Source of the DNA: Fagopyrum homotropicum
Lineage: Eukaryota; Streptophyta; Magnoliopsida; Caryophyllales; Polygonaceae
Direction: 5' to 3'
DNA: 64,000 nt
Assembly (NCBI GenBank): GCA_033239125.1
Contig: BSWB01000008.1
Location: 5,734,001 to 5,798,000 of the forward strand
The notes beneath the pieces are model-generated. The model was not told the DNA's origin. It made no database searches and saw only the letters and a list, made by a program, of their open reading frames with translations. Shown here piece after piece: positions 10,966 through 23,123 of the stretch (positions are counted from its first letter, which is position 1; each line of letters begins with the position of its first letter). The translations under genes and the position numbers were made by a program.

Positions 10966-12785
10966 TGTTACGCTAGAATTGTACCACACAAAAGTCTTAC
11001 AATTTATAACTCGATATAATTTCCTAACTTCTAGCGAACCTACAGTGTATGGGTCGTTTTGTAGCAAGGATAGTATTCCGAGGTCGAACACAAAGACTAA
11101 GGTGAAATCAAATCATGCAAGTGATTATGGATAGTGCAAATCTAGTCTAAGAAAAGAGAAATAAATAAAGAAATGAAAATCATGATATTTTTGGGTTTGG
11201 TTTTGTGATGATCAAGCAAAGATCACAAGTCATGCAATATAAATCAAACCAACAACTAAAGCTAGCAACACAAACAAACAACTCAAACACAAGATATGTG
11301 ATCAAAGAGAGAAAAGCGGATTCTAGGGGGTTAGGACTTCCGGTTATGGCATTGGACTCAAGCTTCTAATCAATCCTTGGATTAGCTATGGTATGTTGGG
11401 ATGGGATGTTTCTCAAATGGGATCAATCACCGGGTAGGTCTCATGGTCCACTAATCCCGCACCTAAGGTCCTATCACCGGGTAAGTCTCTAGGAGCCTAA
11501 GGTTGGGAATTCTACACAAATCGGATTGCTATTTAAGAGTCAAACCTCTCCTTACCGGGTAAGTCTTGGGAAGGCAAGTCCTAAGTAACAATCCTAGCAC
11601 ACTCAGTCCAATAGCGGCTTATGAGGCTCACTACTACCTAGAGTTCATCATCTTGGGTATCTAAGGTCAAGAATTACCGGGTACGTAGGTCTCTTTCCTC
11701 ACTTAGTTTGCTAGCATTAGGTCACCCTAGGCTAGATTATGCTTAACAAACACTAGGATTTCAACAATCTAACACCCTAACATTCAGATTCATCAATACA
11801 AGCACAATAGAGAAAACCACGGGCGGATCATCTTAAACCATGGCCGTAGAAAGGTATGAACAGACCGTGATTTTCAACAGTGGTTAGGTTCGTGCAAGCA
11901 AATCATCCAAGGGTACATTCAAGTCTATTCTATCATAGTCGAAGCCATAACTATCATTCCATTACCCTAGAATCACAACTATTTAGCCAACAACATGCAT
12001 ATTAAGATTCAAACTCAACAAGCAACCATTCATGGCCTCCATAGCAAGAAAATGAAATGAAAGAGAAAAGAAACAAGTAGAAACAAGAAAGCTCAGCTGA
12101 ATATAAGTTTAAGCAAGACTTACAACTCTTCAAAAGAAGGTCCAAAACGTTCCTTACAATCCTTGCAAGTGTCCTCAACAAGGGTCACTCAAAAATCACT
12201 CAAAAGCTATGAAAACTCTAAGATTAGTGTTGTTCTTCTTTTTCCCAAAATGAGAGTGTTTTTCTTCCTCTCCAAGTCTATCCTCCAATGAAATGATGTG
12301 TGTGTAAGAGTGTGTGGGAGAGAATCCTCTAACAACAGCCTGCAGGACCACTTATATTCTCCATCAAGGGCAAGAGTCGGGCATGGAGATCGTGGAAAGC
12401 TGTCCAGAGGAAACCACGGCCAAAATTACGGGCGTGATTCTGGCTCAGGGCTGTGGTTTTGCATAAACAGCTCCCTTTGGATCATTAAGCTATGAGTTGC
12501 TGCAAGGCATGCACCAACAAGGTCCTATGTGTTCTCCTTTGCTCCTAGCTTGCTTCTTAATGAGTCCGGAAGTGTCATCACAAGGAATGATCCTCGAATG
12601 TATCGATTAAGCTCCAAAAGCTCCCCAAAGTACCTACAAAACCGACAAAAGCCCGTTTAGACGTCTATCTCGACAATATGCATAAATTAAGCGTAAACAT
12701 CATGAACTAATGCCAAACCATGCATGAATAACAGGAAAAACTATCTAAATGAATGCCTAAACTAACTTCATAAATCACGTCATCA
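10966..12785 (-). repeat. Reverse-oriented LTR of Athila-like element F
   Basis: Bounded by TGTTACGC on the left and GTCATCA on the right, so it has TG...CA ends when read on the minus strand. Its left part carries GCGAACCTACAGTGTATGG, the counterpart of GCGAACCCGCAGTGTACGG in the other Athila-like LTRs here (20815, 31817, 40440). Inside are several ACCGGGTAAGTCT phrases shared with the LTRs at 31747 and 35621, and CACGG/CCGTG half-sites at about 11818-11875 and 12388-12470. The right end abuts a polypurine-tract-like region (complement of CCCCATACTT). About 1,820 bp long; no intact gene inside. Confidence 0.75.
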
Positions 12786-13735
12786 AAATACCCCATACTT
12801 ATTACTTGCTCGTCCCCGAGCAAAGTCCAACTATAGGCTACGAGATGACATGATTTATGAATGCAGAAAAACAGAGAATATTTTTGGTATTATGCTTCTA
12901 AAATTGGATCACCTTCAAAGTCATGTTTCATGGCAATGGACAAGCAATCATGCATTAAATGATTGAAGGCAAAGACAATTATACTTAACTCGAAAGCATG
13001 CATGAAAGGTGAAAATGAAGAAGTCAAGATGATCATGAGAATATCCAATCTAGACCACTAAGTCTTACACATATGCAAATAGGTCACAAGGACTTAGGAA
13101 AGAAGAGGCCAAGAAACGTTGTGATAAGGTGGGAATTTTTCTAGGTCATGTAATGCTAATCCGGGAAAGGAACTAACTCCACAATTTTATTTTTGATCAA
13201 CTTCCCACAAGTGTATGTTTTTCTCCATCTTTTCTTTCTTTTCTTTTCTTTTTCATTTTCTTTTTCTTTCACTTATTTTTGAGACAATGACATTGGTGTA
13301 CAAAAGCCGAAACCTTGGTGATTAGCGGACCTCGGGATTTTTCCGAGGTGCCTCACACCGGGCACACATACCAAGGCTCGTTAGGACATTCGTTATCCGA
13401 CTTTGGCAAGGCACAAACACCCGATTATGTGAATGGTGCCGAGTTACTCGTCATCAAAACCAAAGTCCCCAAACCTATATTTTTTCTACACTTTTCACAA
13501 CAAATTCAGCACTTCATTCACAACATTCATTCATCAACAACTTCACCCCACACTTGCTTTTCACACACTCAACACACTAGCATGCTCCTATTCCCGGATG
13601 GGTCAAAAGAGGTCAAATTTTCATATCAATTGAGGTGCTCAAACAACATGATCAAGATGAGAAGTAGAGGAATATGAATTGCCTTAATCATTCCTAGATG
13701 ATGTGCAAGAACTAGCATGTAATTTCGACCATCAA
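12786..13735 (-). mobile_element. 3' non-coding internal region of element F
   Basis: This is the minus-strand continuation of F upstream of its LTR. It starts with the polypurine-tract complement and a hairpin at 12806-12823 (TTGCTCG, loop TCCC, CGAGCAA). It contains a block at about 13285-13480 that aligns well with the 3' regions of E1 (37865-38050), E2 (43500-43690) and E3 (61766-61945 in opposite orientation). The + strand frame at 13315-13677 is this block in translation and is probably not a gene. F ends abruptly at about 13735 against a Tekay-like fragment. Confidence 0.7.
12806..12823 (-). other. PPT-adjacent hairpin of element F
   Basis: Seven-bp arms TTGCTCG and CGAGCAA enclose TCCC, which is GGGA in the element's sense strand. 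Compared with E2 (TTGCTTG/CAAGCAA) both arms changed together, so pairing is kept. Confidence 0.6.
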
Positions 13736-14013
13736 TCCTGTATTTCACGTGTCTCAACTGAGGGAGTACATACTAGATCCGAAACAAATTGTGAGTTATT
13801 ATAATTTGGTGGTTGATCCGGACCACACTTTTGTTGAGCATCCGATTGCCGTCCTAGAGCGAGGTATGAGACGCTTGCGTTCGAAGGACATTCCCATGTT
13901 GAGGATACAGTGATCGAGATGAGGACCTGATGAGGCTACATAGGAGACTGAGGATAGTATCTAGAGGAACTATCTAGAGTTTTATGCTGAGATAAATGGA
14001 CTTATAGGATCGA
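13731..14013 (+). pseudogene. C-terminal end of a Tekay-like chromovirus pol (T1)
   Basis: It aligns codon for codon with the end of T2 pol at 24022-24305: a phrase like HVSQLREYI, then the chromodomain-like tail with LRSKDIPMLRIQ and YAEI near the end. In-frame stops interrupt it. Everything upstream is missing, because F abuts at about 13735. T1 is a separate, related element: its LTR start at 14521 differs clearly from that of T2. Confidence 0.85.
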
Positions 14014-14520
14014 TGAGTAGATCCTAGTGCTATCTTTGTGAGTGTTGTGATTATGTGCTTATGTGCTTTAATGTGTTTATTTTTCGTGCTAGCTATGATG
14101 TGATATATGATATTATTAGATCTTGATTTGCTAGCTCGAGTTATATTTTGATGGACATAGTTTAGTTGGAGATGTGTTTCCTCCATGCCTTGTGTTATGA
14201 GTATGATATGGTTAGAGATGTGTTTCCTCTATGCCTTGTGAGGTGATTATGCCAAGAGATGTTTTTCCTCTATACCTTGTGATGTGATTATAGGCTGGCT
14301 AGAGATGGTTTTCCTCTATGCCACTAGCGAGTATATTGATGTTGTTGCTGGAGATGGTGCCATGCATGTGTTTTGACGTTATAGAATGATATAGGTTATG
14401 ACCTTTTTGAGCGGAGATATAATTCCTCCGATAGCGAGAGTTATACCTCGGCATATGGGTCCGAGAGGATTTGGGATTTTGCAAGTTTCTGGACGAAACT
14501 TGTTTTTAGGCGGGGTGAGA
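14014..14520 (+). mobile_element. 3' region of T1 with hairpin repeat array
   Basis: Non-coding sequence between T1 pol and its LTR. It holds units of the form NNGAGATG...CTCNN at 14167-14185, 14213-14231, 14254-14272, 14300-14318 and 14412-14430. The outer arms pair as TGGAG/CTCCA, TAGAG/CTCTA and CGGAG/CTCCG, so the same hairpin recurs with compensatory changes. It ends at a purine-rich stretch (GGCGGGGTGAGA) before the LTR start. Confidence 0.75.
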
Positions 14521-14800
14521 TGTAAGAGCCTTAGTCTTTCAGAGATCCCACGCCTGCGCCTCAACTGAGACGCAGGTGCTGAGTGGTGTTGGAGCCAGGA
14601 CCAGCCGCCCCTACGTGTCCAGTGGGCTGCCCCTATGGGCCACCTGATCTGTCCTTGCGCCTCCTAGACCCGCCCTTGCGGATTTTGGTGGGATGAAGCC
14701 GCTTTTGTTGACCTTGAACCATGCTTTACTCTTCTCTTCCCCTATAAGTTTCCTCCTTTACTTCAGATGAATGGTTTCCTTCATTATCCAGCTTCCCTAC
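14521..14800 (+). repeat. Partial 3' LTR start of T1
   Basis: It begins TGTAAGAGCC after the polypurine-like GGGGTGAGA and runs about 280 bp until the T2 LTR begins at 14801 with TATAAGAGCC. It is GC-rich with several CCCCTACG, CCCTTGCGG and CCTGCGCC phrases, like the T2 LTRs, but otherwise diverged. The likely history is that T2 inserted into this LTR. The rest of the LTR is not seen after 27196. Confidence 0.65.
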
Positions 14801-15357
14801 TATAAGAGCCTACTTGTTGAGATGAGTGTTGAGGACTTGGTTCTAGCCTGATCCGCCGCTGCGTGACCCAAATGCCGCCCCTACGGTTTGCCTAGTCCGC
14901 ACTTGCGCCTCACAAGGTCCGCCCCTGCGGCTCTATGTGGCTGCAGCCGTCTTTGTTGACCCTTTGACCCCTTCTTTACCCTTTACCTCCCTTTATAAGC
15001 TTCTTCTCTCTCCTTCTGATGAGGGTTCTTCAGTTGCAGCTCCATCTCTCTCCCTACGTTGATCTTCTCCTCTCTTCTTCCTTTGGATCTCTTCTTGATT
15101 TTCTTTGAAGTTTTGTTGAGTTTATGAGAAGTTATGGATGGCTTTGTTGCTGATTGTTGATGGTTGATGTTGTTGTGCCTTATTGAGCCAGCTTGGAGGT
15201 CATGGTGAGAGTTTTTGCATATGCATAGGTTCAGCTTGGTGAGCTCTCACAACTTGCTTCTCTTTCTTTCTTCATTCTTTCATCTTCTCTTTCCTTCTCT
15301 TATTCTACTTTAGATTCCTTAGGTTTGGATCTTGTTCTAGACATGATTGGCATATGT

Positions 15358-15401
<44 letters not shown>

Positions 15402-16845
15402 TTGTATGTATGTGTATTGGATGAAGAAGGAGTGAAGGAATCGAAGGAAGGAGTGAAGAAGGGGGTGACTTGGTGTCCACTGCTGTCCAGCCGCCCCTGC
15501 GCCACCTTGCAGCCGCCCCAACGCCTCCTGCAGCCGCCCCTACGGCCACCTGCAGTCCAGCCTTGTGTTGGCTTTGCTTTGCAGGTGTGTGTTGCTTTTA
15601 GACTTGCTTTAGGATGCCTTTGTTCCCTCCCTTCCTTCTGTGAGTGTATGAGTTCATGCTAGATATATGAGGAGGTGTTTTGATGAGGTTATGATCGATA
15701 AGGTGTGTGTTGCTTCTAGACTTACTTTAGGATGCCTTTGTTCCCTCCCTTCCTACTATGAGTGTATAGATTCATGCTAGATATATGAGGAGGTGTTTTG
15801 ATGAGGTTATGATCGATATATGCCATGTATGGCCTTTGAGGTTTATTAGGTTGTGATGTTAGGTTGAGGATGATCCTATGGATCCTTTTGGGTCTAGGTG
15901 TGACCCTTGTGTTGATAGGAGATTGATACCTCTCTTTATGCCTTGTTCATAGGTTGTGTTGTCCCTCCAATGTCGAGATGATCGAGTTGTGGTTGAGCTT
16001 TATACGAGGTTGAGGTAAGTCCGTAGGACTTACTTAGCTACCATCCTTATATTGGGTATTTGCATGAGTAGTGTGTGTGTTATATGTTTGCTATGATAGC
16101 ATGAGATGTCGTTATCACCGACCTATGTTTTATTGATTGCCCCGTATGCGTGGTTGTGATAACCTTTCCCTTTCATCCCATTGTGGAGTCTAGGAGGTTC
16201 TCTGATGTCAGGCCAGACTGATTTTACAGGAAGGGCGCAATCCACTCCCATATGGTACACGGATTGTGTGACCGATACTAGTACAACTGTCTATCAGGCT
16301 CAGAGGCAAGGATGTATTCGTCCTCGTGTCAAATACTTTCATCTATCTATATATACACGATTTGAGTGAATGGCTATTATATAATGATAAATGCGTAAAT
16401 GTGTGATAACATGTTGATATGTTTATCTTTCCATGATTGTGTTTGTACTTATGCATTACCTTATATATTTATAATTAGCTAATGGTTTTATACCATTTTG
16501 TAGATGCCCCACAGGATAGGCGTGCTGTTGAGTGATCTAGCGGGGTGGCAGGCCGAGGACCTCTCGTACATAAGATGGTTGTGTTCTTTTGGGGTTGTTA
16601 TGTTTCCCTATTGCGTGAGGATGATCTTTTGTTACCTCCTGTGTAAGGATGTTGTTGTTTATACTTGGCTATGATGTTGTTCACCTTTTGGTTGTACTGT
16701 TTATACAGTTTTATGCATTTGTTTTTATATCTGTCAGTGCTATGTTGTAAGGTCCAGCGAACTTGTTGTCAGGCTAGGGTCATGATCCAATGTGAGATCC
16801 TAGCCCAATGTGGCACTCCGAGTCCCGCGGATTCGGGGTGTTACA
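14801..16845 (+). repeat. 5' LTR of T2
   Basis: About 2,045 bp, TATAAGAGCC to GTTACA. It includes CCGCCCCTGCGG-type phrases near 14850-14935 and 15487-15545, a possible TATA-like TTTATAAGC at 14992, and an (AT)n microsatellite at 15360-15389. Short frames at 15300-15662 are translations of the microsatellite and C-rich stretches. Confidence 0.85.
15360..15402. repeat. (AT)n microsatellite followed by GTAT repeats in T2 5' LTR
   Basis: About 15 TA dinucleotides followed by GTATGTATG. The 3' LTR has only a short (AT)6-type run at the equivalent place (25420-25435), so the tract lengths diverged after insertion. Confidence 0.9.
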
Positions 16846-16849
16846 GAGT

Positions 16850-16861
16850 TGGTATCAGAGC
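16850..16861 (+). other. Primer-binding site of T2
   Basis: TGGTATCAGAGC lies five bases after the LTR end. It is complementary to the 3' end of plant initiator tRNA-Met. Confidence 0.85.
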
Positions 16862-17136
16862 CTTAGGTTGACAACAATGGAACTTGCTACCTGGAATGAG
16901 GTTTGATAGGTAAAACAAACAGAACCCGAAAAGGGTCTGACATTTTCAAAAGGATTTCGGTTTTAAGTTTGGTTTGGGGTTAGAATGTACTAGAAGTCGC
17001 CACCTCTGTTGTGGATCTCTACAATATAGATATGTATATATGTGTTGTGGATTATGTTTGTTTAAGTGTTATATATATATATACCTATACATATGGCCTA
17101 TATAGAGCCTCAAAAGTTAGGTGTGCATACCCCACA

Positions 17137-18386
17137 ATGGCTCGGACTAGAGCTAGTGTTGCTGTAAACCGAGGTAGAGGTAGACCACCTCTTCCTCCAG
17201 GCATGATAGGAGAGGGACCAGTTCCCGCTGCTGATCTACCAGTGGTGGAGGAGGTACATGAGGAAGTTGCTGAGAGTGTCATCCCAAAGACGAGGAGTGG
17301 TGGATCGAGGAGACATCATTCACATCGAGTTCAGTCTGATAACTCGGACCGTGTCTCCATGAGGGGGCAACAGTTTGAAAAGTACATCCAACGTGTTGAG
17401 GAGGCTGCCAGAGCTGGCAGACGGGTCCCAAATCTACCAGGGCATGAGGGATCTTCAGAGATGTCTCAAGGAGCTACACAGGTGCCAGCTATGCCGACAC
17501 GTGCTGCTAAGACTGTTCGAGTCCTAAAGGAGACCAGAGGGCCTCGACTAGATACTTGGTTGAAGGCATTCCATCAGATGAGCATACCACCTTTCTCGGG
17601 AAAGATAAGGTTGGAGACCGAGGGCTGGATAGGACATGTAGACTAAGCTTTAGAGTCTATCAGATGTCCTGAGGATGGACGGATAGAGCTAGTTCAGTCT
17701 CTATTCCGTGACCTTGCACACTAGTGGTGGAGGACTGTACGAGTCAGAGCCACCAATTATGATCGCATGAGGAGTATGATTAGAGAGAGCAGTTCTGCCC
17801 CACCTCATTAAGGAGGGAGAAGCTTCAGGATTTTGTGGAGACCGGCTTTGTGGATGTGCCGATTGCAAACGCCATCAGGCGATTCCATATTGAGTTAGCT
17901 TTGCTAGGTCCAGCTGCCCCTTTTGAGGACCAGCATGTCTACTTGTTCTTCCGTCGACTGAGGGAGAGCACATGCTCGTATATGGCGGGATTCCATTGCG
18001 AGTCCTTAGTTGATTATCAGGACCGGGCTTCTCCTTATGATAGGGAGCGAGCCAGTGAGAGGAGGGCTTCTCAGACGGGACCGTCTGAGAAGAGGCAGCG
18101 TACTGGGCAGACCAGTGGAGTTGGAGGAGCATCTAGTTCTAGACGAGACCAGAGACGACAGAATTACCCCTCGTCTGCACTGACTGTAGATAAGGGACGA
18201 CAATGCTTCAATTGTGGTGATCCTGGACACATACGACCAGAGTATACGAAACCACCAGTGACTTGCTTTACTTGTGGTAGACCAGGTCATCGGGCTTCCT
18301 TCTGTAGGCAAGGTGGTGTTGCATCACAACAGGGTTCTTCCCCTGCCAGTGTAGCGGGAGGTGGTCAGAGGACACCTCAGCAGTAG
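17137..18386 (+). pseudogene. T2 gag with two zinc knuckles, broken
   Basis: Starts MARTRASVAVNRGRGRPPLPP and is open to a stop at 17644. It continues through more stops (for example in the HWWR-like region near 17731) and shifts frame to an open piece from 17835. Two nucleocapsid CX2CX4HX4C knuckles lie near 18202-18300. The first reads CFNCGDPGHIRPEY, so its last Cys is Tyr; the second, CFTCGRPGHRASFC, is intact. It would have formed the particle protein of the element. Non-functional. Confidence 0.85.
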
Positions 18387-20749
18387 ACACATGGACAGTA
18401 GAGGGTCCCAGATCATCCTTCTAGTCAAGGATCTGCTCTCGGACCGAGCAGAGGTTGAGGTCGTGGTGGGAGCATCATTGACACCAGAGGAGCTCAGGGT
18501 AGAGCTTTTGAGTTGAGGAGTGCAGAGGAGCCGCCTACACCAGCTGCTATAGGTACCATTCTGCTTCATGGTATACTTGTTAGAGTTTTGTTTGATACGG
18601 GTGCTACGCATTCCTTTAATTTCTGATACATGTGTTGAGCGTATGAGTTTAGCTACTATAGAGGGGATACCCTTTACTATAGGGTTACCTAATGGTTGTC
18701 GGGTCAGAGGTACCCGTGAGATACGTAGTTGTCCCCTTCGTTTAGGGACTCGTACTTTGCTTGTTGACTTCTTAGTCATGCCATTGATGCATGAAGAAGT
18801 CATACTAGGTATGGATTGGATGTGTAGACACCGTGCGGTTTTAGATGTTGGTAGACGGACTGTTATAATCTCTACCGAGGTAGGTCAGATTGAGGTCTTC
18901 CGAGGTCGGGACCTTGGGAAGACAAGTTCTGTCATCAGTGTCGTACGAGTAGCTACGCTGATAGCACAGGGATGGAATGCCTTCTGGTTCTATGCCATGA
19001 AGGACGGAAAGAGTCCATCATTGGAGGATATACCAGTGGTCTGCGAGTTTGCAGACATGTTTGTTGAGCCCTCGAGCTTTCCGCCTCAGTGGAGTGTGGA
19101 TTTCAATATCAAGTTGGATCCTGGTACGAGACCCATCTCGAAGGCCCCATATCGTATGGCGCTGTTGAGATGTTGGAGCTGAAGAAGCAACTCGAGGATT
19201 TGGCTGAGAATGAGTTCATCCGCCCTAGCGTATCCCCCTGGGGAGCACCTGTCCTCTTCGTGCGGAAGAAGGACGAATCGTTGAGACTGTGTGTTGATTA
19301 CAAAGAGCTGAACAAGGTGACCATCAAGAACAAATATCCACTGCCTCGTATTGATGATCTACTTGATTAGCTTTAGGGAGCTATAGTATTTTCCCGGATT
19401 GATTTACGCTCAGGATATCGCCAGTTGAGGGTGAGAGAGCAGGATGTGCACAGGACGGCATTTCATACCCGTTATGGACACTACGAGTTTGTAGAGATGC
19501 CATTTGGGCTGATGAATGCCCCAGCTGCCTTTGTGGAGTTGATGAACAATATCTTCATTGCCTTCCTTGATCAGTTTGTAGTGGTCTTCATTGATGACAT
19601 TCTAGTATACTCTCGTAATAGGGAGGAGCATGCCGGTCATCAGAGGACGGTTTTGCAGATTTTGAGGGATAGAGAGTTGTATGCCAAGCTCTTTAAGTGC
19701 GAGTTTTGGATATGACACATCGTCTTCGCCGATGGGATTATGGTTGATCCGGCGAAGATCGAGTCTGTTACTGCATGGACGACACCGACGAACGTCAAGG
19801 AAGTGCGTAGCTTTCTTGGCCTAGCCGGATATTACCAACGCTTCGTAGAGAGATTTTCTGTGATTTCCCGTCCACTCACGAGTCTTCTGAGGAAGACTAC
19901 CAGATTTGTATGGACTGATCAGTGTGCCCAGAGTTTTTAGGAGTTGAAGAAGCGTTTGAATTCTGCTCTTGTCTTGGCACAACCAGAGGGTTCTGATGAT
20001 TTCGTGGTTTATAGTGATGCATCCAAGCTAGGCTTGGGATGTGTATTGATGCAGAGAGATAGAGTGATTGCTTATGCGTCTAGACAGTTGAGGACGTATG
20101 AGGAGAACTACCCGACTCATGATATGGTGTTGGCAGCGATAGTTCATGCTTTGAAGATTTAGAGACATTACCTGTATGGTGTCATGTGTCAAATCTTCAT
20201 AGACCATAAGAGTCTGAAATACATTTTTACGCAGCGGGAGATGAATAACCGCCAGCATCGATGGCTTGAGTTGATCAAGGACTTTGACCTTGAAATTCTG
20301 TATCATCCGGGGAAGGAAAATGTTGTAGTTGACGCCTTGAGCAGGAAGAAGCCTCGAGAGAAGGCAGTTTCCAGATTGACAGTACAACCTCAGCATCAAA
20401 GAAAACTAGCTTGGCTAGAGCATGACATCCAGTTTGTTGATGAGAATGCCCAGTTGTATGCTTTAGAGATTTTACCTGGTCTGTTGGATGAGATCCAACA
20501 GAAGCAGGGGAGCTGCCCGACCTTGATGAGAATCAGAGAGAGGATGTCTCGTGGAGAGGCACCACAGTTCTCCGTTGGAGCAGATGGAGTAATGAGGCGT
20601 CATGACCGCATCTGTGTACCTGTTGATGCATAGTTGAGACAGAGGATCTTACATGAGGCTCACTGTATACCTTACTTAGTACATCCCGGTACAAGTAAAA
20701 TGTATCATGATGTGAGACGTTCATATTGGTGGGGAGGGCTGAAGCCCGG
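18387..20749 (+). pseudogene. T2 protease, reverse transcriptase, RNase H and integrase start
   Basis: Protease active-site phrase LFDTGATHSF near 18588. Reverse transcriptase has [14 protein letters not shown] (about 19225), [12 protein letters not shown] (about 19497) and FIDDILVYS (about 19589). RNase H starts [16 protein letters not shown] (about 20006) and extends through [11 protein letters not shown]. The integrase begins with a His-containing zinc region and YWWGGLKPG, then is cut by a solo LTR at 20755. At least six in-frame stops, mostly TAG, and frame changes are present. Confidence 0.9.
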
Positions 20750-20754
20750 TGTAG

Positions 20755-23123
20755 TGTTCGCTCCCGAGCGTGCGTGCAAATAAGCTTTAATTATAAAACT
20801 AGAAATTAAGCAAGCGAACCCGCAGTGTACGGATCGATATAGTTAAGCAAGAATTCCAGAGTATCGAACACAGGGATTTGGGGGGAACAAATTCAATTAT
20901 AGGTTATCAAGCGAGTAAATGTAAGAAGCTTTTCAAGTATTGGGAAAACAATAATCCTAAAGATCCAGATATCCAGCTGTGGTAATCGATTCAAGATATA
21001 CTAAAGGTATAAGGATAGAGTTGAGGGTTGCAAAGGTATGCTAATGTAAGGTAATCGTACGGTGAAGTTCCAAACACCTTATATGGCTTACCTAAAAGAC
21101 ACTCTCTATAAAGGTTGTTGAGGCTTCAATATAGAAAAGATCTAAAGGCAAGAGTTAACGTCAACTACCCAAACTTGTAATCCAAGGATCAAGACTAACT
21201 AAACCGATTAAGGTTGTGACACTCACAATCGAGGTAGAGGTTGTTGAGGCTTCACTACCACCTAGAAAAGGCAAGCCAAGACTAAGTTAAAGCAAATCTC
21301 TAACTTTGGATTAAAGTAAAAGCAAGTTCGTAAACAAACACAAAATTACGGGTAGTTCTTGAGTTCCACGGCCGTGGAAGCTCAAGAACAGACTGTGGAT
21401 TAGGGTTGTCGTCGATTCTCTCTAACTCTCAGGGTCCAATCTGTTTACGATCGATCTATCATTATCTAAGCCACAACTATCAACCCTTCACCTTAAAATT
21501 GTTATGGGTTTTTAGCCAACAATAGTCATATTGATATCAAATTCAAGGTTTGAAAGGATAAAAGATGGAAACTTCCGAAAACTTTCTTATCTAAGAATAA
21601 GCTTTAAATTTATAAAACTAGAATCAAGCAAGCGAACCTGCAGTGTACGGATCAACGTAGTTAAGCAAAAATTCCAGAGTATCGAACACAGGGATTTGGG
21701 GGGAACAAGTTCAATTATAGGTTATCAAGCAAGTAAATGTAAGAAGCTTTTCAAGTATTGGGAAAACAACAATCCTAAAGATCCAGATATCCAGCTGTGG
21801 CAATCGATTCAAGATATACTAAAGGTATAAGGACAGAGTTGAGGGTTGCAAAGGTATGCTAATGTAAGGTAATCGTACGGTGAAGTTCCAAACACCTTAT
21901 ATGACTCACCTATAAGACACTCTCTATACAGGTTGTTGAGGCTTCAGTATAGAAAGGTTCTAAAGGCAAGAATTAACGTCAAATACCCAAACTTGTAATC
22001 CAAGGATCAAGACTAACTAAACCGATTAAGGTTGTGACACTCACAATCGAGGTAGAGGTTGTTGAGGCTTCACTACCACCTAGAAAAGGCAAGCCAAGAC
22101 TAAGTTAAAGCAAATCTCTAACTTTGGATTAAAGTAAAAGCAAGTTCGTAAACAAACACAAAATTACGGGTAGTTCTTGAGTTCCACGGCCGTGGAAGCT
22201 CAAGAACAGACCGTGGATTAGGGTTGTCGTCGATTCTCTCTAACTCTCATGGTCCAATCTGTTTACGATCGATCTATCATTATCTAAGCCACAACTATCA
22301 ACCCTTCACCTTAGAATTGTTAAGGGTTTTTAGCCAACAATAGTCATATTGATATCAAATTCAAGGTTTGAAAGGATAAAAGATGGAAACTTCCGAAAAC
22401 TTTCAATAACTTTAAAGTCAATTTCAAATTCACAATCAAGAACAATAATCGTCACTAGATTCGGAATAACACAAACAATCACCAATCTTAGATAAGAAAG
22501 AAGAACGGGATGTCAATCCGTCTTCTAAATCAAACCTAAGCAAGAAGCGGAATCTCTCTTCGTCCGTCCTTTTATAGTGTAAGATAAAATATCGGCCCGG
22601 CCCAATGGCGTATGAGATCGTGGCTTAAAGTGTGGCGAAAAAGATCGCCAAGATCACGGTCGTGGAAGGGTTCCACGGCCGTAATTTAGAGCGTGGAAAA
22701 TGTCACGGTTTGACACAACTCTTCCACGGCCGTAGAAGTTGCTGGAATGAACCACGCTTCCCTTGCCAAGGTTCCACGGCCGTGGACTTGAACGTGGAAT
22801 GTAGTACGGCCGTATTTTAGAGCGTGGTTTAGGGCAAGAACGTGATTCTTCCTTAGTCTCGTGCATTCTTCAAGTTGGCACTTCCTTAGCTCCTAGGAAT
22901 GTCCTCAATTCATGGTCATGCTCAATCAAATCCATCCTTGCTCAATTCCGTTCGGAAATAGCTCTTAATTGCCTGAAATCAACATAAAGTTTATGTAGAT
23001 CTCTATATCGACATTAAAGACAAACTAACTCACAAATGCATCAATGCTTAATCAATGACTATCAATATGGATGAAATACACTTAGAAAACGTGCCTAAAA
23101 TATCACAATATTTCATGCTAACA
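20755..23123 (-). mobile_element. Solo LTR of the E3 family inserted in T2 integrase (TSD TGTAG)
   Basis: Flanked by TGTAG at 20750-20754 and 23124-23128, a perfect 5-bp target duplication. Ends are TGTTCGCTCC and TGCTAACA. On the minus strand it starts TGTTAGCATGAAATATTGTG like the E3 LTR at 51040, so it is the same family. It is 2,369 bp against 1,673 bp for E3, partly because the R/U5-like half is present twice in tandem (about 20781-21590 and 21599-22395). A minus-strand TATAAAAGG lies at 22568-22576. Both units hold a palindrome centred on CCACGGCCGTGG. Confidence 0.88.
20781..22395. repeat. Tandem duplication of about 815 bp inside the solo LTR
   Basis: Each unit starts AAGCTTTAA...TATAAAACTAG, carries CAGTGTACGGATC and a long inverted repeat (21355-21389 and 22173-22207), and ends GGAAACTTCCGAAAACTTTC. 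The units differ by scattered substitutions, so the duplication is not brand new. A short filler, TTATCTAAG, sits at the junction (about 21590-21598). Confidence 0.85.

Noticed and set aside
13315..13677. 120-aa plus-strand frame as a host gene
   Set aside because: It lies in the non-coding block conserved between F, E1, E2 and E3, where the other elements have no equivalent frame.
15300..15662. Small frames with Ile-Tyr repeats
   Set aside because: They come from the (AT)n microsatellite in the T2 LTR.
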